DNA of 64,000 bases from Oleispira antarctica RB-8 (GCA_000967895.1 FO203512.1:3247350-3311349); one strand, 5' to 3'; shown: positions 18,236-29,611, numbered from the stretch's first letter. Notes: generated from the letters alone by a model not told the origin. Made by a program: numbers and translations.

Positions 18236-18979
18236 CAATTTAATACCCACAATTAATGTCACCAGTTCATAGCACCGCTTAATCCAAATACTGCCCGCTT
18301 TGATTGAACTGTGTGCACCTAAGTAACCACCGACTAAAGAGCCACACACCAAAGCAGGCAACCAATCCCACTTAACCTCAGCTAACAAGGTCATGGTAAT
18401 TGCACCTGAGGCATTCCAACCGAGACCAACCGCTATTAGCGTATGCGCTACCGCTAAACGATAATCAAGTCCGAACCAATACACCAGCCATAGTGTTACA
18501 AATAAACCACTGCCTGCAGACAGAGCACCATTGGCGAAGCCTATAATAAACAGTCCAACAGCCCCGATGATAATTCCTGACATATCGCGGTGCAATAAAC
18601 GCCCTTCCAAGCCCAATTGCGGCTTCATCATAGAATACAGTGCCAAACTTAGCGTCAATGCCCCCAAGATTATTTCAGCCCAGCGATCATTAACATCAAT
18701 AATCAGATAAGCGCCTAAAATAACCCCCGGTATGCCAGCCATAAGCATCAATGCTAATAAACGAATTGAACTATGTTTCTCTTTAACATGTCTTATCGTT
18801 GCACCAAGGCCTAGCGCCACCGTTGCGATTTTATGGGTCGCTAATGCCAAAGAAAAAGGCAGCCCCATAAAAATCAGAATAGGCAGTTGAATAAGTCCAG
18901 CACCGCCTCCTGCTAAGGCCGAAAACCCATTGGCAATAACAGCGATAACAAATAACAGTAAATGTTGGGTATAATCCAT
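18224..18979 (-). CDS. Sulfite exporter TauE/SafE (TSUP) family permease
   Basis: This 251-residue integral membrane protein has about eight transmembrane segments. The family motif GLSALAGGGAGLIQLP type appears near the N-terminus (GFSALAGGGAGLIQLPILIF, about 18-37), with a second copy in the C-terminal half (GFANGALSAGSGLFVTLWL), reflecting the internal duplication of TSUP proteins. Family members move sulfite, sulfonates, sulfur or organic anions; the substrate here is undetermined. The gene is convergent with the hybrid kinase (12-bp overlap) and divergent from the glutaredoxin-like gene. Confidence 0.88.
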   Translation of the reverse strand: MDYTQHLLLFVIAVIANGFSALAGGGAGLIQLPILIFMGLPFSLALATHKIATVALGLGATIRHVKEKHSSIRLLALMLMAGIPGVILGAYLIIDVNDRWAEIILGALTLSLALYSMMKPQLGLEGRLLHRDMSGIIIGAVGLFIIGFANGALSAGSGLFVTLWLVYWFGLDYRLAVAHTLIAVGLGWNASGAITMTLLAEVKWDWLPALVCGSLVGGYLGAHSSIKAGSIWIKRCYELVTLIVGIKLLAG

Positions 18980-19026
18980 GTATTGGCCTAGCCACTTAAT
19001 TTAAATACTTCAGGGAATACAGCATT

Positions 19027-19296
19027 ATGAGTAACACTCACTCCACACAAGCGGGTACCCAGTATTCACTTTATTATTACGATTCATGCCCATTTTGTGC
19101 ACGCGTACTGCGCTCATTAAAAGGTCTTAACGTTGATGTGGAACTGCGCAACATCTTAGAAGACTCAAAGCACAGAACAGCACTGCAAAAAGCAACAGGC
19201 CGCACTACCGTACCTTGCCTACGCATTGAGACAGGCAACGATAGCCAGTGGATGTTTGAATCTATGGATATTATGCGCTTTTTACAGTCGCAATAA
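19027..19296 (+). CDS. Glutaredoxin-like / GST N-terminal domain protein
   Basis: This 89-residue thioredoxin-fold protein has the active site CPFC (YYYDSCPFCARVLRSL, Cys at about residues 22 and 25), the cis-Pro in TTVPCLRIE, and the C-terminal helix FESMDIMRFLQ. Two active-site Cys and the length of a monothiol/dithiol glutaredoxin suggest a glutathione-dependent thiol-disulfide reductase. The CPFC and ESMDI motifs also resemble an isolated GST N-terminal domain. Its last 26 bp overlap the 3' end of ribE, which runs the other way. Confidence 0.82.
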   Translation: MSNTHSTQAGTQYSLYYYDSCPFCARVLRSLKGLNVDVELRNILEDSKHRTALQKATGRTTVPCLRIETGNDSQWMFESMDIMRFLQSQ

Positions 19297-19927
19297 GTTC
19301 AGCCAATTGTCCCGATGCCATTAATTCTTTAAGGGTATCGACTGTTGCTTGGGTGCTAGGGTCTATTTCTAAATTGACCTTGGCGCCAACTTCGATAGTA
19401 CCAAAGACCGTTACATCTCGAGTTTCCGGAATTAACCATACCGTAAAGGTATCCGGAGTTACTTCCGCAATCGTTAAGCTGCAACCATTTAATGCCACAA
19501 AACCTTTATTCAGAAGATAAGGTCTTAACTCTGCTGGCCGTTCAAATACTAAGCGCATATTGAGCTCGTCTTGTTCAATCGACAATACGCGAACGCAACC
19601 AAACACATGGCCTGAAACCACATGCCCACCAATTTCATCGCCAAAGCACGCTGCACGCTCAATGTTCACAGCATCGCCACTTTTTAAGTCAGCCAAATTG
19701 GTTAGCTTCAGTGTTTGAGCAATCACATCAAAACTCACTCGCATACTGCCATCGGTATTTTGCTTCAAAGTACGGACCGTAAGACAAACACCATTTTGAG
19801 CTACCGATGCCCCTAGCTGCAACCCTGTTGAAAATTGGGCCGGAAAATCATAAACCAAACTGGCAAAATCAGTTTGCTTATTAATTTCTTGTAATACTAA
19901 CTTAGTCTGTACGATACCGCTGAACAT
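19271..19927 (-). CDS. ribE: Riboflavin synthase, alpha subunit
   Basis: This enzyme dismutates two 6,7-dimethyl-8-ribityllumazine into riboflavin and a pyrimidine. The 218-residue protein has the two tandem lumazine-binding beta-barrels: MFSGIVQ at the start, SVAQNGVCLTV, RAACFGDEIGGHVVSGHVFG, then NGCSLTIAEV and WLIPETRDVT in the second half, with the tail helix DPSTQATVDTLKEL. The pattern GDEIGGHVVSGH is the E. coli RibC subtype. The frame extends to 19954, but MFSGIVQ is the conserved family start, so ATG 19927 is used. It stands alone, away from a rib operon, as in E. coli. I see no FMN riboswitch upstream. Confidence 0.93.
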   Translation of the reverse strand: MFSGIVQTKLVLQEINKQTDFASLVYDFPAQFSTGLQLGASVAQNGVCLTVRTLKQNTDGSMRVSFDVIAQTLKLTNLADLKSGDAVNIERAACFGDEIGGHVVSGHVFGCVRVLSIEQDELNMRLVFERPAELRPYLLNKGFVALNGCSLTIAEVTPDTFTVWLIPETRDVTVFGTIEVGAKVNLEIDPSTQATVDTLKELMASGQLAELIATVKSA

Positions 19928-20012
19928 ATTGAAACCTATATCAGTCATTCTCAAAGGCCGATATTATGCTCTATACTGAAAACTAATAACATCTTATAAG
20001 ACAAGTTCTCGC

Positions 20013-21197
20013 ATGACAGGAATTGATAATAAAAAGATCGGTCTAATACTTTCTGGTGGCGGTGCGCGAGCCGCCTATCAAGTCGGTGTTTTGAAAGCTA
20101 TTCATAAAATTTTGCCTAAAGAAGCTAAAAATCCATACGATATTATTGCCGGAACATCTGCCGGAGCCATTAACGGTGTTGCACTCGCAAGCTATGCCGA
20201 AAACCATCGCATTGGTATTCGGCACTTAGAGCGTATTTGGACAAGTTTTAGCCCAGAGCTAATATACCGCACCGATTTTAAAGGTGTTGTGAGTGCTCTC
20301 GCACGACTAACAAGAACGACTCTCATTGGCCGAAAATATAAACACGATCGAGTATCGCTACTCGACAACTCGCCTTTGCGTACACTGCTTAGCAAGGTGA
20401 TTCACTTTGATAATATTCAAAAAGCCATTGACAACGGGGCTCTGCATGCCATGTGCGTAACAGGCTCTGGCCTCGATAGCGGTGAATCTGTCAGCTTTTT
20501 TCAAGGGCATTACAGCATCGTAAACTGGCAACGCCATCGCCGTATTGGTTACCGATCTCGCATTGGAATAGACCACCTAATGGCCTCTTCTGCCATCCCG
20601 ATGATATTTCCATCGGTAAAAATCAATCAAGAATATTATGCCGATGGTGCAGTACGACAACTCGCCCCTATTAGCCCAGCATTGCATCTAGGTGCTGAAA
20701 AAATCTTAGTGATTGGCGTCAGCGGTGAAGCCCATAAGCGCAAAGAAAAAGTACAAATCACAGGCTATCCTACCCCCGCTAAAGTTATGGGTCACATGCT
20801 CAATGCGGCATTTCTCGATAGTATGGAAACGGATGTTGAGCGCTTACAAAGAATCAATCGAACAGTTGATAGGATTCCTGAAAGTGTGCGAAAAAAACAC
20901 GGAATGGAATTAAAACCCATTGAGCTTTTAGAAATTAACCCCAGTGAATCCATGGATGAAATTGCAGGGCGACACGTTCAAGAACTCCCTCGCGTTATTC
21001 GCCTAGCACTCGGAGGCAGCGGAAATACAAGTCGTAATGGTTCGGGTATTTTAAGTTATTTACTTTTTTCTAGCGGGTTCTGTAAAGACTTAATCGCTCT
21101 AGGCTATAAAGATGGCTTGGCACGCCAAGATGAAATAGAACGATTTTTCTCCAACCACATGGCTGAAAAAGGCACTGCAAATGAAAAAAGCGCTTAA
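20013..21197 (+). CDS. Patatin-like phospholipase
   Basis: This 394-residue protein has the full patatin catalytic apparatus: an oxyanion hole at GLILSGGGARAAYQVGVL (about 10-27), the nucleophile elbow GTSAG (about 46-50), and the catalytic Asp in YYADGAVRQ. There is no signal peptide, so it probably acts on the inner face of the membrane as a lysophospholipase or acyl hydrolase (RssA-like). C-terminal residues beyond about 300 form a helical extension. The stop codon lies in the loop of a terminator hairpin. No cyclase or defence gene is nearby. Confidence 0.9.
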   Translation: MTGIDNKKIGLILSGGGARAAYQVGVLKAIHKILPKEAKNPYDIIAGTSAGAINGVALASYAENHRIGIRHLERIWTSFSPELIYRTDFKGVVSALARLTRTTLIGRKYKHDRVSLLDNSPLRTLLSKVIHFDNIQKAIDNGALHAMCVTGSGLDSGESVSFFQGHYSIVNWQRHRRIGYRSRIGIDHLMASSAIPMIFPSVKINQEYYADGAVRQLAPISPALHLGAEKILVIGVSGEAHKRKEKVQITGYPTPAKVMGHMLNAAFLDSMETDVERLQRINRTVDRIPESVRKKHGMELKPIELLEINPSESMDEIAGRHVQELPRVIRLALGGSGNTSRNGSGILSYLLFSSGFCKDLIALGYKDGLARQDEIERFFSNHMAEKGTANEKSA

Positions 21198-21209
21198 TAG
21201 CGCTTTTTT
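21184..21209. terminator. Bidirectional terminator between patatin gene and trxB
   Basis: AAAAAAGCGC (21184-21193) and GCGCTTTTTT (21200-21209) form a 10-bp stem with the 6-nt loop TTAATA, which contains the patatin stop codon. The stem is flanked by A- and T-runs on both strands, so it can end both the plus-strand patatin transcript and the minus-strand trxB transcript. Confidence 0.85.
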
Positions 21210-21247
21210 TGATCCTTAATGCCTCGAACAACTCGCAAGATTAGTCT

Positions 21248-22648
<1,401 letters not shown>

Positions 22649-23368
22649 ATGCAAAAAAAGCAAGAGATTCAGCAGAAGTCCCGTTTAGGTCTCCTGCTAA
22701 TTAATAAAGGGTTCATTACGCGCACTCAGTTAGATCAAGCTTTGCGCTTGCAAGGCAAGACAGGCATGAGGTTAGGTGAAGTCTTAATTGATCAAGGATG
22801 GATAACTGAAAGGCAACTTAACCGTTCGCTGAAAAAGCAATCTCGTTATCGCTATGCAGCAGCCTTCACTGCTCTATTGTTAGGCCCGTTACAGCCTTTT
22901 ATGGCTTCTGCTAATATAGAGCGAGACCCGATTAACACAGAGCAAGTTATTGAAAAGAAAGATCGCACATTATCCTCTGGATTAACCGCGATGACAGATT
23001 CCGCCATGGGAGAAGTGACTGCACAAGGTGTGCGCTCAAATATTTCAAGCGTGCAAGACATTCTAGACAATACGCTGAATACCAGTGATAACGGGGAAAG
23101 CACTCTAGAAACGCTGGGGAATTTATTACTGCCAGCAACCAATTTATTGGATGCTGACGTTGAGATGTCGAATGTCACTTATGCTAATGGGCCAAGAACT
23201 AAAGCCAATGCAGATGGTAGTATCGCGGTGGCATTACCGACCCATATCGGGCAACTAGCATTCAAGAATGTTCGAGTGAAAGGCGCCGTTGGACAACACC
23301 TTGGTGATCTTTATATAAAAGATATCGACTTATCAAACGTCAACGTCACTATTCGCTTACACAATTAG
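22649..23368 (+). CDS. MshEN-like domain membrane-anchored protein of unknown function
   Basis: This 239-residue protein begins with about 60 residues that read as two MshEN-type helical repeats: RLGLLLINKGFITRTQLDQA and RLGEVLIDQGWITERQLNRS. This is the fold at the N-terminus of MshE/PilB/GspE ATPases that binds c-di-GMP in MshE. A hydrophobic segment (about 68-85, YAAAFTALLLGPLQPFMASA) follows. The remainder is a Gly/Asn/Thr-rich, probably extracytoplasmic domain ending HLGDLYIKDIDLSNVNVTIR, a short beta-repeat. No ATPase domain is present. The composition resembles secreted filament or surface-layer subunits, but I recognise no named family. The last hydrophobic stretch plus MASA could be a signal peptide placed internally. 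Confidence 0.65.
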   Translation: MQKKQEIQQKSRLGLLLINKGFITRTQLDQALRLQGKTGMRLGEVLIDQGWITERQLNRSLKKQSRYRYAAAFTALLLGPLQPFMASANIERDPINTEQVIEKKDRTLSSGLTAMTDSAMGEVTAQGVRSNISSVQDILDNTLNTSDNGESTLETLGNLLLPATNLLDADVEMSNVTYANGPRTKANADGSIAVALPTHIGQLAFKNVRVKGAVGQHLGDLYIKDIDLSNVNVTIRLHN

Positions 23369-23382
23369 TTTTATAAGACTGG

Positions 23383-23507
23383 CTTTTTAAAACTAACCTT
23401 TTTAAAACCAACCTTAGTCAGACATTGATAGCTAGGCACTGAATAGTAAAGCACGGAATAGCCAGACACTTAGAAACTCTGAGCCACAAACGTAAGCCAG
23501 AGTTTCT
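23383..23507. repeat. Cluster of short tandem repeats and an inverted repeat
   Basis: Three repeat types lie in 125 bp after the MshEN-domain gene. First, a 15-bp unit CTTTTTAAAACTAAC is duplicated with one mismatch (23383-23412). Second, four degenerate 14-15 bp units begin at 23415, 23429, 23444 and 23459, with a consensus near TAGNNAGGCACTGA. Third, AGAAACTCTG (23472-23481) pairs with CAGAGTTTCT (23498-23507) as a perfect 10-bp inverted repeat with a 16-nt loop. No T-tract follows on either strand, so the inverted repeat is not a canonical terminator. Confidence 0.7.
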
Positions 23508-23528
23508 AAAGATAACAACCATCAAATA

Positions 23529-24464
23529 CTACGGTAAATCATCCACTTCTTCTTCAAGCTCAGCTGGAATCAAGTCTTCACGACAAATATTCATTAAGAT
23601 TAGAATATTGGCCGCAACATAGATTGAGGAATAAGTCCCCACAATCACACCAATGAATAAGCCTAAAGCAAAGTTATGAATAAGTTCGCCACCTAAGAAC
23701 ATCAGGGCAAGCAATACCAATGCCGTTGTCAACGAGGTCATAATGGTACGACCCAACGTTTGATTCAACGAGACATTGATTATCTCAAGTGCATCCCCTT
23801 TACGTAAAATACGAAAATTCTCACGAATTCTATCTGCTACAACAATAGTATCGTTTAAGGAATAACCAATAACGGCCAACAAAGCAGCAAATACGGTTAG
23901 ATCGAAATCCCATTGAAATAAAGCGAAAAAGCCTAGAATAATGACGACATCGTGAAATAACGCAAATACCGCACCCACAGAGAACTTAAGCTGAAAGCGA
24001 AAAGCAACGTAAAGCATTACAACAAACAATGCCATTAATAGCGCTAAGCCACCTTGATCACGTAATTCCTCACCGACCTGACTACCAACAAATTCACTGC
24101 GTCGAAGCTCCACATCGTTAAATACCTGGCCGTCTTCTAGACTGCCAGTACGTAATACTTCAAGCACCTCAGCACCTAAAGTATCGCGATACGCTTCAGC
24201 CATACGAATCAAAACATCTGTTTCGCTACCAAAATGCTGAACGGTTGAACCTGGGAATCCCGATGAATCTAATTGCGCTCTTATTCGCTCAATATCCGCA
24301 GGTTGTTGGTAAGAAACCTCAAGCAAAGTACCACCGGTAAAATCTAAACCTAGGTTTAAACCACGAGTCGCTAATGCCACAACCGATACAATCAACAATA
24401 TTGCAGAAAACATCATGGCCACATTGCGTAGCTTCATGAAGTCAAAATTTAATTCTTTAGCCAT
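23529..24464 (-). CDS. secF: Protein translocase subunit SecF
   Basis: SecF pairs with SecD in the inner membrane and uses the proton gradient to drive late steps of Sec export. The 311-residue protein has a first transmembrane segment, GLNLGLDFTGGTLLEV, a periplasmic domain, then five transmembrane segments with GYSLNDTIVVADRIREN and TLGRTIMTSLTTALVLLALMF. The length is typical. Its ATG shares one base with the secD stop (TAATG), so translation is coupled. Confidence 0.97.
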   Translation of the reverse strand: MAKELNFDFMKLRNVAMMFSAILLIVSVVALATRGLNLGLDFTGGTLLEVSYQQPADIERIRAQLDSSGFPGSTVQHFGSETDVLIRMAEAYRDTLGAEVLEVLRTGSLEDGQVFNDVELRRSEFVGSQVGEELRDQGGLALLMALFVVMLYVAFRFQLKFSVGAVFALFHDVVIILGFFALFQWDFDLTVFAALLAVIGYSLNDTIVVADRIRENFRILRKGDALEIINVSLNQTLGRTIMTSLTTALVLLALMFLGGELIHNFALGLFIGVIVGTYSSIYVAANILILMNICREDLIPAELEEEVDDLP

Positions 24465-26365
24465 TATTTAGCCTCCTCTGCCGTAATTTCAGTTGCTGAG
24501 CCGTCTCTTTTATTAATACCACCAATTGAAAGCGTATTAATGCGACGCCCACCATAGGTGAAGTTTACTAATGAACGAGTTAATACAATCGCGGTAAACA
24601 TCGAAGTAATAATACCCAGCGATAATGTCACAGCGAAGCCCTTAACAGGACCTGTACCCACACCAAACAAGATCACAGCAACGATTAATGTCGTTAAGTT
24701 AGCGTCAAAAATAGTAACGAAAGCACGATCATAACCTTCATTAATAGCATGCTGAGGTGAACGACCTGCATTCATTTCTTCTCGTATTCTTGAGAAAATC
24801 AACACGTTGGCATCAACCGCCATCCCCACCGTTAATACGATGCCCGCAATACCTGGTAAAGTCAGAGTTGCACCAATCAAAGACATTAGCGCAATTAAGA
24901 TCACTAGGTTGAAGAATAAGGCTATGTTGGCAAAGAAACCAAATAGACGATAAAAAATAACCATAAAGAGCAACACAAGTGCTAGCCCAACCACAACGGA
25001 AGTAACACCTTGTTCAATATTTTCTTTACCTAAACTAGGGCCTACCGTACGTTCTTCGACAAAGTACATAGGCGCCGCTAGTGCACCAGCGCGCAATAAT
25101 AACGCAAGCTCTGACGCTTCAGCAGGCTCTAAACCCGTAATACGGAAACTAGAACCCAGCTGGCTTTGAATTGTTGCTAACGAAATAATACCGCGTGTTT
25201 CAGTATATTTAGTCGTCGCGACTTCTTTACCATCTTGCATTTGATATTTAGTCGTCGGCTTTTGCTCAATAAATAATACCGCCATACGACGCTTAATCGA
25301 TTTACGAGTCACCTTGGCCATAATATTAGCGCCCGTTGAATCGAGGCTGATATTTACTTGTGGCTGTCCGTTTTCATCAAATGAAGGCTGCGCATTCGTT
25401 ACACGATCGCCAGAGATAATTTCACTCTTTTCAACTCGAGCCGTACGAAACTCATCCGTTCTAAATTCATATTCTTCACTCGAATAACGACTCGCATCAG
25501 GCTCTGCTTCTAAGCGGAAAGATAAGTTAGCCGCTTTACCCAGTACTTTTTTAGCGGTTGCAGTATCTTGCACACCCGGCAACTGAACAACAATACGATT
25601 AGAACCTTGGCGTTGAACCAGTGGCTCAGCAACACCCAACTCATTTACTCGATTACGAATTGTGGTTAAGTTCTGCTTTACCGCATAGTTCTGCAAATCT
25701 TTGCGCTTTTGATCCGTAAGAGCAATGATCACATCAAACGTTTCGTTGGTTTCTGTGCTCGCACGGAAATCAGTCATCGAACGGCGTAAAAATGAATCTC
25801 CCGCTTCTTGCAGCTCTTCAGATTTAAAGCTAACGCGTAAGCTATTATCTTCAATCGTTACACGACGATAGCGAATGTCTTCTTCACGTAATTGACGCTT
25901 AACTTCAGCCTGATAGTTCTTCATCTGGCCTTTCATATAGCCTTCCATGTCTACTTCCATCAAGAAGTGAACACCACCACTTAAATCTAGACCCAAAGTC
26001 ATTGGGCCTGCGCCCATATCCAATAGCCATTGCGGTGTTGTAGGCGCACGGTTTAAAGCAACAACAAATTCATCCCCTAATACACGCTGCAACTTATCTT
26101 TGGCAGGTAGCTGCTGTTCGCTATCAGTTAAACGAAATAGAACTGTTCCGCCAGTGACTTCTTCACCAAAGAAATCGATATTATTCTCTTTTAAGTTAGC
26201 TCGTATTTTTTCTAACGAGTACTCGCTTAATTCTGCACCTGCCTGATTCGGCGTAATTTGAATGGCTGGATCAGGTGGATATAAATTGGGTACTGAATAG
26301 ACAGTGGCTAATGCCAGTACTAATACAATCAGTATGTTTTTCCATAGTGGGTATTTATTGAGCAT
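24464..26365 (-). CDS. secD: Protein translocase subunit SecD
   Basis: The 633-residue SecD has transmembrane segment 1 (WKNILIVLVLALATVYSVPN), the family motif LGLDLSGGVHFLMEV, and the large periplasmic P1 domain with RQGSNRIVVQLPGVQD. The C-terminal five-helix bundle carries GMAVDANVLIFSRIREE and FAVTLSLGIITSMFTAI. The frame opens one codon earlier with TTG at 26368, but ATG 26365 follows AGGA. It follows yajC after a 147-bp gap that contains a strong hairpin, and overlaps secF by one base. Confidence 0.97.
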   Translation of the reverse strand: MLNKYPLWKNILIVLVLALATVYSVPNLYPPDPAIQITPNQAGAELSEYSLEKIRANLKENNIDFFGEEVTGGTVLFRLTDSEQQLPAKDKLQRVLGDEFVVALNRAPTTPQWLLDMGAGPMTLGLDLSGGVHFLMEVDMEGYMKGQMKNYQAEVKRQLREEDIRYRRVTIEDNSLRVSFKSEELQEAGDSFLRRSMTDFRASTETNETFDVIIALTDQKRKDLQNYAVKQNLTTIRNRVNELGVAEPLVQRQGSNRIVVQLPGVQDTATAKKVLGKAANLSFRLEAEPDASRYSSEEYEFRTDEFRTARVEKSEIISGDRVTNAQPSFDENGQPQVNISLDSTGANIMAKVTRKSIKRRMAVLFIEQKPTTKYQMQDGKEVATTKYTETRGIISLATIQSQLGSSFRITGLEPAEASELALLLRAGALAAPMYFVEERTVGPSLGKENIEQGVTSVVVGLALVLLFMVIFYRLFGFFANIALFFNLVILIALMSLIGATLTLPGIAGIVLTVGMAVDANVLIFSRIREEMNAGRSPQHAINEGYDRAFVTIFDANLTTLIVAVILFGVGTGPVKGFAVTLSLGIITSMFTAIVLTRSLVNFTYGGRRINTLSIGGINKRDGSATEITAEEAK

Positions 26366-26470
26366 CAATCCTGCCCTATTGTTAATTTAGCGTTAGTTTA
26401 TTGTTAATTATTTGTGTTCTTAAATTTGTGATGTTTTAAACGGCTATCAATTTTGTACCCGCAACACACA

Positions 26471-26496
26471 AGAAAGGCAGCCTAAGCTGCCTTTCT
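26471..26496 (-). terminator. Hairpin between yajC and secD, possible attenuator
   Basis: AGAAAGGCAGC (26471-26481) and GCTGCCTTTCT (26486-26496) form a perfect 11-bp stem with a 4-nt loop. It lies 15 bp after the yajC stop on the minus strand. The bases that follow on the minus strand are TGTGTGTTGC, not a T-run, so full termination is doubtful. It may stabilise the yajC mRNA 3' end or mark a processing or partial termination site. Confidence 0.6.
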
Positions 26497-26511
26497 ATTT
26501 GTTACTGCGAT

Positions 26512-26877
26512 TTAAGCTTTAATGCCTTTAATCGTGCCTTTTGGCAATGCTGCAGTAATGGCTGATTTTTGCACAGGCAACTGAACATTGTCAGCCACCT
26601 CTATCATTAAGAAGTCATCATTTACTTTAATGATTTTGCCAACAAGACCACCAGCCGTTGCTACTTCATCACCCTTCGATAAATCAGAAAGCAACGATTT
26701 ATGTTCTTTCTGACGCTTGCTTTGTGGACGCCAAAGCAAAAAATAGAAAATTAGTAAAAAGCCACCCAAGAAAATTAGCTGGCCAGTAACACCCATAGCT
26801 TCTGGAGCAGCACCTTCAGCGAATGCTGATACAGGTGCTAATAACGCGGCCGCAGCCATCAAAGATTTTAAGTTCAT
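26512..26877 (-). CDS. yajC: Sec translocon accessory subunit YajC
   Basis: YajC is a small inner-membrane partner of SecDF. The 121-residue protein has an N-terminal signal-like segment MNLKSLMAAAALLAPVSAFA and the main transmembrane helix GQLIFLGGFLLIFYFLLWRP. These are followed by the conserved cytoplasmic part QSKRQKEHKSLLSDLSKGDEV with TAGGLVGKI. The frame is open to ATG 26889. GGA lies 8 nt before ATG 26877, and no ribosome site precedes 26889, so 26877 is preferred, with moderate confidence. Confidence 0.95.
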   Translation of the reverse strand: MNLKSLMAAAALLAPVSAFAEGAAPEAMGVTGQLIFLGGFLLIFYFLLWRPQSKRQKEHKSLLSDLSKGDEVATAGGLVGKIIKVNDDFLMIEVADNVQLPVQKSAITAALPKGTIKGIKA

Positions 26878-26977
26878 GTTCATTTCCATTAGTCAGTTGC
26901 CGTAATATATCAAATTTTTCTGTCAAGTGTTGTCAATCCAAGCAACAACACCCTTAACCAGATGAATTAACTTCTAT

Positions 26978-28126
<1,149 letters not shown>

Positions 28127-28173
28127 TTAAATGTGCTTTAACGCGTTTTTGCCAATCAAAGACAAAGACATGC

Positions 28174-29208
28174 TTATAATTTTTTCATCGGGCGCGGTAT
28201 AAACATACTGTCGCCATAGCTGTAAAAACGGTATTTTTCTTTAATCGCACAATCGTAAGCGTTTAAAGTATGTGCTTTCCCTGCGAATGCCGATACCAAC
28301 ATAATCAAGGTGGACTCAGGCAGGTGAAAATTGGTAATCAAAGCATCTACCGATTTAAACTCATAACCAGGGTAAATAAAAATCTGAGTATCATCGTTAA
28401 ACGGTTGAATCTGCCCACTCTGACTCGCGCTTTCTAAACTGCGGACTGACGTTGTACCGACGGCAATAACACGATTACCACGAGCACGAGCCGCATTAAC
28501 CTGATCACATAAAGCCTGATCAACATCGACATATTCAGAGTGCATTGTATGGTCATTCACATCATCAACTTGTACCGGCTGAAACGTGCCTGCGCCGACG
28601 TGTAATGTCACATAACCAAACTCGATGCCTTTTTCTTTTAAACGCTCCAGCAATGGATCATCAAAATGCAATCCTGCCGTTGGTGCCGCTACCGCACCCT
28701 CGTGCTGAGCATAAACCGTTTGATAGCGTTCTTTATCGTCTTCCACATCTGGACGATCCATATAATGCGGTAAAGGCATATGGCCTTCAGCTTCTAATAT
28801 TTCAAATACGGGACGTGGATCTAAAAATTTCAGTTCAAATAACGCGCCTTTACGACCTATCACTTCAACGTCCGCACCACCCAACATAATACGCTGACCT
28901 GCTTTGGGTGAACGCGATGATTTAACATGAGCAATCACATGGTGCTCATCAAGAACTCGCTCCACCAAAGCTTCTAACTTTCCGCCACTTTCTTTTTGCC
29001 CATATAAACGCGCTGGAATGACTTTGGTATTATTAAAAACCAATAAATCTCCAGGGTTTAATAAGCCTTCCAGATCACGGAAGCCATTGTGTTCAATGCT
29101 TCCTGTTTCTCCATCAACACACAATAAGCGTGAAGCACTGCGTTCTTCCATCGGAAAGCGGGCAATCAATTCATCGGGAAGATCAAAACTAAAGTCACTG
29201 GTTTTCAT
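28174..29208 (-). CDS. queA: S-adenosylmethionine:tRNA ribosyltransferase-isomerase
   Basis: QueA transfers and isomerises the ribosyl part of SAM onto preQ1 in tRNA to give epoxyqueuosine. The 344-residue protein starts [19 protein letters not shown] and shows [43 protein letters not shown] and [20 protein letters not shown], all family hallmarks, at full length. It precedes tgt by about 60 bp in the same operon. An inverted repeat ATTGTCA-N8-TGACAAT (29329-29350) lies about 120 bp upstream; its role is unknown. Confidence 0.96.
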   Translation of the reverse strand: MKTSDFSFDLPDELIARFPMEERSASRLLCVDGETGSIEHNGFRDLEGLLNPGDLLVFNNTKVIPARLYGQKESGGKLEALVERVLDEHHVIAHVKSSRSPKAGQRIMLGGADVEVIGRKGALFELKFLDPRPVFEILEAEGHMPLPHYMDRPDVEDDKERYQTVYAQHEGAVAAPTAGLHFDDPLLERLKEKGIEFGYVTLHVGAGTFQPVQVDDVNDHTMHSEYVDVDQALCDQVNAARARGNRVIAVGTTSVRSLESASQSGQIQPFNDDTQIFIYPGYEFKSVDALITNFHLPESTLIMLVSAFAGKAHTLNAYDCAIKEKYRFYSYGDSMFIPRPMKKL

Positions 29209-29416
29209 GAAGGGTCACTGAAATAAGCTATTGGATAATTACAAGCCAATAGACGGTCAATCGATATTTAGGCCGCATTTTACCTGAGCAAGGCATACAA
29301 GTTAAGCACCCATTGAACGCTCAGTGTGATTGTCATCAAGAATTGACAATTCGAAGCTTAATGACCCCCAAAAGTCGGGCAAGATAATGAAAATAAACGA
29401 TTTATTCTGAAAGTGT

Positions 29417-29444
29417 TTGACAGTTATTTAGAAAACAGTATTAT
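29417..29444 (+). promoter_or_regulatory. Sigma70 promoter of the tRNA-Leu gene
   Basis: A consensus TTGACA (29417-29422) is followed after 16 bp by TATTAT (29439-29444), about 25 bp before the mature tRNA. The bases downstream of the -10 are GC-rich (GCGGCC), the discriminator type linked to stringent control of stable RNA genes. Confidence 0.75.
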
Positions 29445-29469
29445 ATGCGGCCTCTGAACGAGATTCAGT

Positions 29470-29556
29470 GCCAGTGTGGTGAAATTGGTAGACACGCCGG
29501 ATTCAAAATCCGGTTCCTGCAAGGGAGTGGCGGTTCGACTCCGCCCACTGGTACCA
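29470..29556 (+). tRNA. tRNA-Leu (anticodon CAA)
   Basis: An 87-nt cloverleaf can be drawn by hand. The acceptor arms are GCCAGTG and CACTGGT. The anticodon stem CCGGA/TCCGG has loop TTCAAAA with anticodon CAA. A long variable arm and the T-loop GGTTCGACT follow, with an encoded CCA at 29554-29556. The type II structure and CAA anticodon mean it reads UUG leucine codons. It has its own promoter and terminator. Confidence 0.96.
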
Positions 29557-29563
29557 TTATTCT

Positions 29564-29603
29564 AAAAGCCCTGTATATCTAGCGATATACGGGGCTTTTT
29601 TTT
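29564..29603 (+). terminator. Rho-independent terminator of the tRNA-Leu gene
   Basis: AAGCCCTGTATATC and GATATACGGGGCTT pair with a single mismatch around a 4-nt loop, followed by eight T. It begins 8 bp after the tRNA CCA end. Confidence 0.9.
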
Positions 29604-29611
29604 GCTTTCGA

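Noticed and set aside
20013-21197. Patatin as a CBASS-type defence effector
   Set aside because: No cyclase, Cap2/Cap3 or other defence gene lies nearby; neighbours are ribE and trxB and the protein looks RssA-like.
23472-23507. Terminator for the MshEN-domain gene or secF
   Set aside because: The stem is perfect, but no T-tract follows on either strand and the loop is 16 nt, so it is reported as an inverted repeat only.
29329-29350. ATTGTCA-N8-TGACAAT as an operator of queA
   Set aside because: Short AT-rich inverted repeats of this size occur by chance, and no promoter could be placed next to it.
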